Positions 1-6,940 of a DNA stretch of 21,960 nucleotides are shown here, piece by piece (position 1 is the first letter of the stretch; every line of letters begins with the position of its first letter). Origin of the DNA: Chloroflexota bacterium (lineage in GTDB: Bacteria; Chloroflexota; Anaerolineae; UBA7937). Under the pieces are notes generated by a model. It worked only from the letters and a program-made list of their open reading frames with translations. It did not search any database and was not told the DNA's origin. Where the stretch lies: NCBI GenBank assembly GCA_003453555.1, contig DMLA01000108.1, positions 1-21,960 on the forward strand, written 5' to 3'. A program made the position numbers and the translations under genes.

Positions 1-34
1 ATCACTGAACAACAACACCCTCTCTCACGCCCTC

Positions 35-63
35 TTGACAAGGAAAACATTTCATGCTATAAT
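35..63 (+). promoter_or_regulatory. Consensus sigma70-type promoter of the lacI-family gene
   Basis: TTGACA at 35-40 and TATAAT at 58-63 are separated by exactly 17 bases, a perfect match to the housekeeping sigma promoter consensus. Transcription would begin near base 70, about 35 bases before the regulator's start codon. The predicted start site falls inside a tandem 12-bp repeat, so a bound repressor there would block initiation. The hexamers and spacing are read directly; promoter activity is inferred. Confidence 0.85.
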
Positions 64-89
64 GTGAACGGTCACGGGAACGGTCACGG
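64..89 (+). promoter_or_regulatory. Tandem 12-bp repeat over the transcription start, candidate operator
   Basis: GAACGGTCACGG occurs twice head to tail (66-77 and 78-89) with no mismatch. The stretch GTGAACGGTCAC (64-75) is a near palindrome with a central CG and one mismatched pair, the form typical of LacI/GalR-family operators. It sits immediately downstream of the -10 box and upstream of a LacI-family gene, so autoregulation is the simplest reading. I did not find the same 12-mer elsewhere in the window. Confidence 0.6.
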
Positions 90-103
90 AATAAGGGGTG
101 ATA

Positions 104-1117
104 GTGAGAAGAGTAACTATCAAGGACGTGGCTGCTCATGTCGGAGTATCGTATCAGACAGTTTCTAGAGTCATAAACGATCGCCCCGATGTGGCTCCCA
201 AGACGAGAAAGAGAGTTCTCCAAGCCATCGAAGAGTTGGGCTACCAGCCCAGCGCCATTGCCCGCAGTCTCGTCTCTCAGAGGACTCATACACTGGGGTT
301 GATAACCGCTGATTTCAGCGATTATTTCTTCACCCAGGTGATCGGAGGAGCAGAGATAGCCGCTCGGGAACGCGGCTATTTCTTTATCCTCGGTAGCAGT
401 GAGCGAAAGCCCGAAGATGAGCCCGTCTACGTCAGGCTGTTGACCGAGCGTCAAGTTGAGGGGATACTCTTTGCTCGCCCTAGCACGGAGAAGGATACGA
501 GCCACATCCGCGCCCTATTACACCAAGGCGTGCCACTAGTCACCACGGCCTATTACTTGGAGGGGGAGAAGTTGACGGTGGTCGATGTGGACAATGTAGA
601 TGGGGGGCAACAAGCAACGGAGTGTTTGGTGAGATCAGGCCATCGCAACATCGGGCTCATAAAGGGTCCAGCCGGCTGGAAATCGGTCGATGACCGGACT
701 AGAGGCTACAAGTTGGCCCTAGAGAGGCGAGGAATTCATTTCCGAGAAGAGTTGATCGAGGGAGGGGATTGGTCGGAGGAGAGCGGTTACAAAGCCATGA
801 AGCGTCTTCTGCAAAAGGCTCCCCAGATCACCGCTCTCTTCGCCCAGAATGATCGTATGGCTATCGGGGCCATGCGAGCGCTACGAGAGGCAGGGAGGAG
901 GATACCGGAAGATGTGGCGGTGGTGGGCTACGATGATATCCCTGTGGCCGCTTACTGCGAGCCTCCCTTGAGTACCATAAGGCAGCCCATGCGTGAGGTA
1001 GGCCGGGTGGCTGCCGAGTTGCTCTTGGAGGCTATCGAGAATCCAGAAGCCGAAAGGAGAATGGTTCTCTTGAAGGCGGAGTTGATCATCAGAGAAAGCT
1101 GTGGCGGAGGGAGGTGA
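104..1117 (+). CDS. LacI/GalR-family transcriptional regulator
   Basis: Probable sugar-responsive repressor or activator of the downstream uptake and catabolism genes. The N-terminus (VTIKDVAAHVGVSYQTVSRV) is the LacI helix-turn-helix, followed by the hinge segment with A-I-A-R-S-L and then a periplasmic-binding-protein-like effector domain to the C-terminus. The length, about 337 residues, is normal. I prefer the GTG at 104 over the in-frame GTG at 98: AAGGGG at 93-98 is then a Shine-Dalgarno with 5-base spacing, and the protein begins right at the conserved R-R-V-T-I-K-D. The effector cannot be read from sequence; the neighbourhood suggests a galactoside or pentose. The gene is first in the cluster, with its own strong promoter and a likely autoregulatory operator. 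Confidence 0.93.
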   Translation: MRRVTIKDVAAHVGVSYQTVSRVINDRPDVAPKTRKRVLQAIEELGYQPSAIARSLVSQRTHTLGLITADFSDYFFTQVIGGAEIAARERGYFFILGSSERKPEDEPVYVRLLTERQVEGILFARPSTEKDTSHIRALLHQGVPLVTTAYYLEGEKLTVVDVDNVDGGQQATECLVRSGHRNIGLIKGPAGWKSVDDRTRGYKLALERRGIHFREELIEGGDWSEESGYKAMKRLLQKAPQITALFAQNDRMAIGAMRALREAGRRIPEDVAVVGYDDIPVAAYCEPPLSTIRQPMREVGRVAAELLLEAIENPEAERRMVLLKAELIIRESCGGGR

Positions 1118-1272
1118 TGCAAGGGGAGAAAGGGGGGATGTCTATAAGGAATGGGTAGGCTTCTAGTCTTAGAATTGGCCATTTCCAATGGATTGCCTTG
1201 CAGAAACATACTCAATGGAGAGATGATCTTTCCACCTTGATCCATTGAGAATGGCGGCGAGGAGGAAAAGTG
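1118..1272 (+). promoter_or_regulatory. Leader of the transporter genes with repeated CAATGGA motifs
   Basis: This 155-base gap holds three copies of the heptamer CAATGGA: 1186-1192 and 1213-1219 on the + strand and 1241-1247 inverted (TCCATTG). The last two form the perfect 9-bp inverted repeat CTCAATGGA (1211-1219) / TCCATTGAG (1241-1249) with a 21-base loop. A separate palindrome, ATTGG-N6-CCAAT, lies at 1174-1189. The block sits just upstream of the binding-protein gene's strong ribosome site (GGAGG, 1261-1265). It may be a regulator-binding array or an mRNA leader hairpin. No convincing -35/-10 pair was found. Confidence 0.45.
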
Positions 1273-2670
1273 ATGTCCAAACGATGGTATCTAGTGCTTA
1301 CGGTACTGATAGCAGCGCTCTTTATGCTCGTTGGCTGTGCGCCAGCGGCCACACCGACTCCGGAGAAGGTGGTGGAGACAGTCGAGGTACCGGTGAAGGA
1401 GACCGTGGTTGTGCAGGTGACCCCCACCCCGGTGCCCGAAGCGCCGAAGCCCACGGGCAAGATCACCGTCTGGGGCTGGACGGCGGCCTTGCGGGACACC
1501 CTTGAAGCCAGCGGTGTCCTCGCTGACTTCCAGGCTGAGTACCCCGACATTGAGGTGGAGATTGTGTACTACAGCCCCACAGATGTCTACACCAACCTGC
1601 CCTTGGCCCTCACCGCTGGCGAGGGCGCTCCCGATGTCTGTCTGGTGGAGAGCAGCCACTTGGCCGAGTATGTCCATCTGGGTGGGCTCCTTGATCTCAC
1701 CGACAAGGTCGCTCCCTATATAGACATCATGAATGACTACCGGTGGTTCGACGCTGAGAAGGACGGCAAGTACTACGCTCTGCCCTGGGACTCTGGCCCT
1801 GTGGTCCTGTACTACCGGCGCGATGCGTTTGAGGCGGCGGGCCTGCCCTCAGACCCGGACTCGGTGGGCGAGATGGTCAGCACTTGGGATAAATACTTCG
1901 AGACCTGCAAGACCATCAAAGAGGAGACCGGCTTCTACTGCTTCGCCCACAACAAGGCCAATAACTATGCCCGTCTCTACGAGATGGCGCTCTGGGAGCG
2001 GGGCCTGGGCTACTACGATCCCGATACCGGCGAGGTCACCGTGGATAGCCCTGAGAATATCGCGGTCCTGGAGATGTTTGGCCGGTTCTGGGAGGAGGAC
2101 CTCTGCTCCGACGCGCTGGAGTGGGACGACCCCTGGTACGGCGAATTGGCCTCTCTGGAGCAGCCCATCGCTACCTTGGTTGAGGCCTCCTGGATGGACA
2201 TCTTCCTGAAGAGCTGGATCGCCCCCGGCACGGCTGGCAAGTGGGGTGTGACCTACATGCCGTCCTGGGAGGAGGGCGGCGTGCGGGCGGCCAACGACGG
2301 CGGCTCGACCTTTGTCATCCCCGAGCAAACCAAGAACCCCGATGCCGCTTGGGCCTTCGTCGAATTCTGCCTGGGCCGCAGGGAGAGCCAACTGAAGATG
2401 TTCGCCATCAGCGGCTTCATCCCCGCGCTGGAGACCACCTATGACGATGCCCTGTTCTTGGAGGGCGACACCTTCTTCGCCGGCCAGAACACCCGCAAGA
2501 TCTACGCCGAGGTGGTGGCGAAGATCCCGCGAGCGGGCATCTACGGCCCCGACTACAACATGATGAACGGCTCTGTATCAGTAGCCATCCAGCGGTACGC
2601 CACGGGTGAGGCTACGGCCGAGGAGGCTCTGGGAGAAGCCGCGGCCGAGATCCGCGCAGCCCTCGAATAG
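1273..2670 (+). CDS. ABC transporter sugar-binding lipoprotein (CUT1 type, family 1 extracellular SBP)
   Basis: Extracytoplasmic solute receptor that delivers a sugar or oligosaccharide to the two permeases encoded downstream. A signal peptide ends in the lipobox L-V-G-C, with lipidated Cys at residue 22, followed by a Thr/Pro/Val-rich linker to about residue 60 and then the mature start KITVWGW. The remainder is a typical large SBP_bac_1 fold with aromatic residues and YYALPWDSGP. The length, about 465 residues, fits. ATG 1273 is chosen over GTG 1270 because GGAGG at 1261-1265 gives 7-base spacing. The low-complexity linker is characteristic of Chloroflexota lipoproteins. Substrate is unknown; nearby GH2 and GH42 enzymes suggest beta-galactoside oligosaccharides. 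The gene is followed by a strong hairpin that probably stabilises its transcript. Confidence 0.93.
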   Translation: MSKRWYLVLTVLIAALFMLVGCAPAATPTPEKVVETVEVPVKETVVVQVTPTPVPEAPKPTGKITVWGWTAALRDTLEASGVLADFQAEYPDIEVEIVYYSPTDVYTNLPLALTAGEGAPDVCLVESSHLAEYVHLGGLLDLTDKVAPYIDIMNDYRWFDAEKDGKYYALPWDSGPVVLYYRRDAFEAAGLPSDPDSVGEMVSTWDKYFETCKTIKEETGFYCFAHNKANNYARLYEMALWERGLGYYDPDTGEVTVDSPENIAVLEMFGRFWEEDLCSDALEWDDPWYGELASLEQPIATLVEASWMDIFLKSWIAPGTAGKWGVTYMPSWEEGGVRAANDGGSTFVIPEQTKNPDAAWAFVEFCLGRRESQLKMFAISGFIPALETTYDDALFLEGDTFFAGQNTRKIYAEVVAKIPRAGIYGPDYNMMNGSVSVAIQRYATGEATAEEALGEAAAEIRAALE

Positions 2671-2685
2671 CACAACAACCCAAAA

Positions 2686-2716
2686 GGTAAGGAGAGCCCT
2701 TGTGGCTCTCCTTACC
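2686..2716 (+). promoter_or_regulatory. Strong intercistronic hairpin between binding protein and permease genes
   Basis: GGTAAGGAGAGCC (2686-2698), a 5-base loop, and the exact complement GGCTCTCCTTACC (2704-2716) make a perfect 13-bp stem. No U-tract follows (next bases are C-rich), so it is not a standard intrinsic terminator for + strand transcription. In sugar ABC operons a hairpin after the binding-protein gene often protects the upstream mRNA from 3' decay and gives excess receptor over permease; that role is inferred here from position. Confidence 0.75.
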
Positions 2717-2746
2717 CCGACCCCCGTCACTGGAAGGAGCTAGACG

Positions 2747-3670
2747 ATGGCATCACAAGCCAAGGTCGCCGCCCCTACCAAGATAAGGAGAGGGCTCTGG
2801 CGAGAGATCGTCAAGAAGCGTTGGGCTTACGTTTTCATATCTCCTTTTTACATCTTATTTCTCGTCTTTGGCTTTTTCCCGGTCCTTTTCTCTATCTATC
2901 TCAGTTTCCACAAGTGGAAGGGACTGGGGCCCATGGAATTCGTCGGCCTGAAGAACTATACCTACCTTCTCGGCGTGGGAGGTAAAGCCTTCTGGCAGTC
3001 AATTGAAAACGGCATTATCCTATTCTTCATGTACGTTCCCATTATGACCTTCGTGGCTATCGTCCTGGCCGTAATCCTGAACTCCAAGCTGGTCCGCTTC
3101 TTCCAGGGCTACCGCACGATGATTTTCGCCCCCTACGTCACCTCCATGATAGCAGCGGGATTTACCTTCCGCCTCTTGCTGGAGAATAAGGGGGGGTTAT
3201 TCAATGTCGCCCTCAATATGCTAGGATTACCTGGGATCCCCTGGCTGGAGAACGTCTGGTGGGCGCGGGTTTCCCTCTGTCTGCTCGTCGTCTGGGGCTG
3301 GCTGGGTTACAATATGGTGATCATGCTAGCCGGGCTGCAGACCATCCCCCGCGAACTGACGGAGGCGGCTCTCATCGATGGGGCCAGTCCCGTTCAGGCT
3401 TTCTTCTACATCACTATCCCGCTTTTGCGCCCCGTTATCCTCTTCTCGGTGATCCTGTCCACGATGGGTAGTTTCGGTCTCTTTAACGAGGTCATGGCGC
3501 TCACCGGCGGCGGGCCCATGAGGGCCACCCTGACAACCCTCGTCCAAATCTATAATGAGGCCTTCGGCAATTTCCGGTTCGGACGTGCCTCTGCCCAGGC
3601 CTACGTCTACTTTGCGCTTATTTTCGTACTCACCCTCTTGCAGTTTAGATACTTCGGACGCGAGGGATGA
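2747..3670 (+). CDS. ABC sugar transporter permease, MalF-like
   Basis: Inner-membrane channel subunit of the CUT1 importer, pairing with the permease encoded next. It is 307 residues long with about six hydrophobic segments, the first near residues 27-50 after a basic N-terminus (KIRRGLWREIVKKR). The EAA loop that contacts the ATPase is visible as ELTEAALIDGASPVQAFFYI, with the invariant G. The start ATG has GGAAGGAG 7 bases upstream. Family membership is firm (binding-protein-dependent transport inner-membrane component); substrate is not defined by sequence. No ATPase gene lies in the cluster, so a shared MsmK/MalK-type ATPase encoded elsewhere is expected. Confidence 0.93.
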   Translation: MASQAKVAAPTKIRRGLWREIVKKRWAYVFISPFYILFLVFGFFPVLFSIYLSFHKWKGLGPMEFVGLKNYTYLLGVGGKAFWQSIENGIILFFMYVPIMTFVAIVLAVILNSKLVRFFQGYRTMIFAPYVTSMIAAGFTFRLLLENKGGLFNVALNMLGLPGIPWLENVWWARVSLCLLVVWGWLGYNMVIMLAGLQTIPRELTEAALIDGASPVQAFFYITIPLLRPVILFSVILSTMGSFGLFNEVMALTGGGPMRATLTTLVQIYNEAFGNFRFGRASAQAYVYFALIFVLTLLQFRYFGREG

Positions 3671-3725
3671 GCGAAAACAACCTGGTTTTCCCCTTGGCTC
3701 TCGGACTAAATGGAAGGAAGAGTCG

Positions 3726-4562
3726 ATGATCTTGAATCGTACGAAATTTGTGGTAAGCAAAACCACCCTTTATGGGCTATTGACTCTTACTGCCCTATTC
3801 ATGATATTGCCCTTCATCTGGATGCTGAGCACCTCTTTCAAGTCACAGGACGAGATATTCGTCAGCCCGCCTATTATCATCTCGCGCAACATGAGCCTGG
3901 ATGGCTACCGCTATATCATTGACTTCGGCGTTCTCAGGTCTCTGTGGAACACCTTCTTCGTCGCCTTCTCTTCTACTATCGTATCGCTTTTCTTTTGCTC
4001 CTTGGGCGGATACGGTTTCGCCAAATACCGTTTCCCAGGGCGTAATCTTCTCTTCTCTTTCCTCCTGGCCACGATGATCGTCCCTTATGCGGTAACCATG
4101 GTGCCCCTCTATGTCATCATACAGAAAATAGGTTGGATGAACACCTTCTTGCCTCTCATCGTGCCCGGCGCAGCCAACGCCTTTGGCGTCTTCTTCATGC
4201 GCCAGTACATCAGCACCATATCCGACGAACTGTTGGATGCGGCGCGCATAGACGGCTGCAGCGAGTTCGGTATCTTCACACGGGTGATTCTTCCTATCAT
4301 CATACCCGGCCTGACCAGCCTAGGTTTGATCTTCTTCATGGGTGCCTGGAACAACTACCTGGGGCCCTTGATCTATCTGAAATCACCAAAGAAATTCACC
4401 TTGCCCCTGTTCATGATGCAGATGACGGGCCCGCCGGGCTTCTCCATGTATCGTGAGTGGATGGGCGTAGCGGTGGTGAGTGTGGTGCCACTTCTGATCA
4501 TCTTCCTGATCTTCCAGCGACGGTTCACGGAAGGCATCACCGCAGGGGCTATTAAGGGCTAA
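3726..4562 (+). CDS. ABC sugar transporter permease, MalG-like
   Basis: Second channel subunit of the same importer, 278 residues, the normal MalG-family size. An open frame extends further upstream (to 3555) but overlaps the previous permease. ATG 3726 is chosen because AAGGAAG ends 5 bases before it and the residues that follow (MILNRTKFVVSKT then a hydrophobic helix) look like a genuine MalG start. The EAA motif reads ELLDAARIDGCSEFGIFTRV. The C-terminal RRFTEGITAGAIKG is the standard ending of this family. It lies 55 bases after the MalF-like gene; translation probably follows from the same message. Confidence 0.93.
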   Translation: MILNRTKFVVSKTTLYGLLTLTALFMILPFIWMLSTSFKSQDEIFVSPPIIISRNMSLDGYRYIIDFGVLRSLWNTFFVAFSSTIVSLFFCSLGGYGFAKYRFPGRNLLFSFLLATMIVPYAVTMVPLYVIIQKIGWMNTFLPLIVPGAANAFGVFFMRQYISTISDELLDAARIDGCSEFGIFTRVILPIIIPGLTSLGLIFFMGAWNNYLGPLIYLKSPKKFTLPLFMMQMTGPPGFSMYREWMGVAVVSVVPLLIIFLIFQRRFTEGITAGAIKG

Positions 4563-4649
4563 TCCTCTCAGAGGCGAGGGCAGTTAACGAGAGGGCTAAT
4601 TGAAATAAGCAGACCGGGCCAGGATCGCCTCGCAAAAGGAGTTCCTTCC

Positions 4650-6902
4650 ATGAAGAGAATCGAATTCCTCGGCCTTCCTTCTCTTTTGCTTCTGGCTTGG
4701 TTGATGGAGGGATGTATGGCTGTCTCTAAGACTGAAATCAGGGAGGAACCCACTGCTCAGGTTACCCAGGCTACCGCTACTCCCATCCCTATCCTGCAGA
4801 TCGAACCCCAGAGAATCGACCTCAATGGGGACTGGCGCTTCAGAGTGGATCCGGGGGATGAGGGCGAGAACGAGGGATGGTACGATGTAGCCTTCGATGA
4901 CGCCAATTGGAGTGAGGTTATGGTACCCCACACCTGGGGCGTCATGCCCCAGCACGCTGACTACGAGGGGGTGGCCTGGTATCGGCGCTCTTTCACCGTG
5001 CCTGCTGAGTTGCAAGGTGCGCATCTGCGTCTCCAGTTCGATGCTGTCTTCTATTTAGCGCGTGTTTGGTTGAACGGCGAATACCTGGGCCAGCACGAGG
5101 GCGGATACACTCCGTTCGAGTTCGATGTGAGCGGAATCGCCGAACCGGGCGCTGAGAACGTCATCGCCGTGCAGATGGACAACCTGCGTGCCAACGATCG
5201 CATCCCAGCCACCCTATCGCCGCCCTGGTCTTTCGATTGGTGGAACTATGGTGGGATCGTCCGAGATGTCCATCTCTCAGCCACCAGCCAGGTCTTCATC
5301 GACCGCCAAAGGATCGTCGCTGAGCCTGACCTAGTTGGTAGTGCAACGATCACCGCTACGACGACCATCGGTAACGCCTCTTCCTTCGAGCAAAGTGTGC
5401 ACGTGAAGGCTGCGATTCACGATGAGAGCACAGGCTCTCCGGTATGGACGAGCAAAGATGATCCGGGCCTTGAGGCAACCATAACCATACCTGCCCAGGC
5501 ATCGAGAGAGGTTGTGCTGAAAACGACCTTGCCGAGCCCTCGACTCTGGCACTTTGATCATCCCAACTTGTACCGGCTGGTGACGGAGATAAAGGATGAG
5601 ACGGGAGATTCGCTTCACCATACCGAGGAGACCTTCGGCATCCGCAAGATCGAGATCAAGGATGCACACCTCTATCTCAACGGGGAATGGGTGCGGCTGG
5701 TGGGGCTGACGCGTCACGCCGACAGCCCACAGCACGGCCTGGCCGAGACGGAGACGATTATGGCCGCCGACTACGATGACCTCAAGCGGCTGAACATGGT
5801 GTTCTCACGCCCGGTGCATTACCCCCAGCATGAGTTCATCCTAGACTACTGTGACCGCAATGGCATCCTGCTGATTCCGGAGGTTCCGGCATGGCAACTC
5901 ACCGCTGCACAGATGGCCGACCCGCATATGCTTGAATTGGCGCAGCAGCAACTCCGCGAGATGATCGCCGCCAACTTCAACCATCCCTCGGTGTGGGCGT
6001 GGAGTGTGGGCAATGAGTTCGACTCTACCTCAACGGCTGGACACGAATACGTCCGAGAGATGATCGGCCTGGCCAAGTCGCTCGACCCCACGCGCCCCGT
6101 GGGCTTCGCCTCCAACAGGCTCAACATCAGGCCCCAAGACGACGCCACGGATCTGGCAGACTTTGTGCTGATGAATCAGTACTTCGGCACCTGGGTTGGC
6201 CCGAAGGAAGGCCTCGGCCGGGCGCTTGACTGGATCCACTCCACTTGGCCCGACAAAGTCGTCATCATCTCCGAGTACGGCTTCGAGCCCAGTTGGAATC
6301 GGCCTTGGGGGCCATCAACCAGTTCACTCGACCACGACCGATACTACTACGTCACCGATGAGGAGTTGGATGACCCCGTGGCCGCTGACCGGGAACGTCA
6401 GAAACTGATCCGTGAGCAACTGGCCATCATGCGGGAGCGAGATTTCGTCGGTGGCGCCATCTTCTGGTGCTACCAGGATTATCGCACACCGTCGGGCTTC
6501 GAGATGGGTGTGGTTGATGCCCAACGGCAGCACCTGGGGGCCTACAACGTGCTGCGGGAGGAGTACTCCCCCGCCCTATTTGGAGCCGTTACCCACAACG
6601 TTGCTGAGTTCCAGCCTGGTCAAGAGGTCACTACCGAAGTCGCTATCAGGAGTCGAGGGCCGATAGAGATGGAGATACCGGCCTACACTTTAGAAGGTTA
6701 CACCTTGCATTGGGAGCTTCTCGAGGGTAAACTTCTCCTCACTGGCGGCGACTTAGAGATCCCCACCTTGCAGCCTGGAGAGAGTTGGAGGGGTTCTCTC
6801 ATTTGGACGGTCCCTGCAAAGGGACCTTTCACCCTGACGCTGCAGATCGCTAGGCCGACCGGTTTCGTCTGCTTGGAGTACGAAGAGGGTTTCAGTCAAT
6901 GA
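4650..6902 (+). CDS. Glycoside hydrolase family 2 enzyme, probably a surface-attached lipoprotein
   Basis: Retaining exo-glycosidase of the beta-galactosidase/beta-glucuronidase family, 750 residues. The order is a signal peptide with a Cys at about residue 22 (M-E-G-C, an imperfect lipobox), then the GH2 jelly-roll sugar-binding domain (NGDWRFRVDPGDEGENEGW ... VPHTWG), an immunoglobulin-like domain and the TIM barrel. The acid/base is Glu456 in WSVGNEF and the nucleophile Glu542 in IISEYGFE; both are present. Specificity (beta-galactoside, glucuronide, mannoside or alpha-L-arabinopyranoside) cannot be decided by eye, and the usual G-x-N-x-H of GH2 is replaced by GLTRH. Export suggests it trims the substrate before uptake by the adjacent importer. 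AAAGGAG lies 8 bases before the ATG. The 87-base gap upstream holds only short imperfect inverted repeats. Confidence 0.9.
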   Translation: MKRIEFLGLPSLLLLAWLMEGCMAVSKTEIREEPTAQVTQATATPIPILQIEPQRIDLNGDWRFRVDPGDEGENEGWYDVAFDDANWSEVMVPHTWGVMPQHADYEGVAWYRRSFTVPAELQGAHLRLQFDAVFYLARVWLNGEYLGQHEGGYTPFEFDVSGIAEPGAENVIAVQMDNLRANDRIPATLSPPWSFDWWNYGGIVRDVHLSATSQVFIDRQRIVAEPDLVGSATITATTTIGNASSFEQSVHVKAAIHDESTGSPVWTSKDDPGLEATITIPAQASREVVLKTTLPSPRLWHFDHPNLYRLVTEIKDETGDSLHHTEETFGIRKIEIKDAHLYLNGEWVRLVGLTRHADSPQHGLAETETIMAADYDDLKRLNMVFSRPVHYPQHEFILDYCDRNGILLIPEVPAWQLTAAQMADPHMLELAQQQLREMIAANFNHPSVWAWSVGNEFDSTSTAGHEYVREMIGLAKSLDPTRPVGFASNRLNIRPQDDATDLADFVLMNQYFGTWVGPKEGLGRALDWIHSTWPDKVVIISEYGFEPSWNRPWGPSTSSLDHDRYYYVTDEELDDPVAADRERQKLIREQLAIMRERDFVGGAIFWCYQDYRTPSGFEMGVVDAQRQHLGAYNVLREEYSPALFGAVTHNVAEFQPGQEVTTEVAIRSRGPIEMEIPAYTLEGYTLHWELLEGKLLLTGGDLEIPTLQPGESWRGSLIWTVPAKGPFTLTLQIARPTGFVCLEYEEGFSQ

Positions 6903-6940
6903 GTCTTTCCACTCAGTGGGGAGATTGAGAGGAGGATATG

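Noticed and set aside
66..89. CRISPR repeat or attachment site
   Set aside because: Only two adjacent 12-bp copies with no spacers, no cas or integrase genes; the position at the promoter fits an operator.
2..505. 167-codon minus-strand open frame over the lacI-family gene
   Set aside because: It is antisense to the helix-turn-helix and effector domain coding sequence and has no recognisable motifs or ribosome site.
3555..3725. Upstream extension of the MalG-like permease
   Set aside because: It overlaps the MalF-like gene in another frame and lacks membrane features; ATG 3726 with a ribosome site is the proper start.
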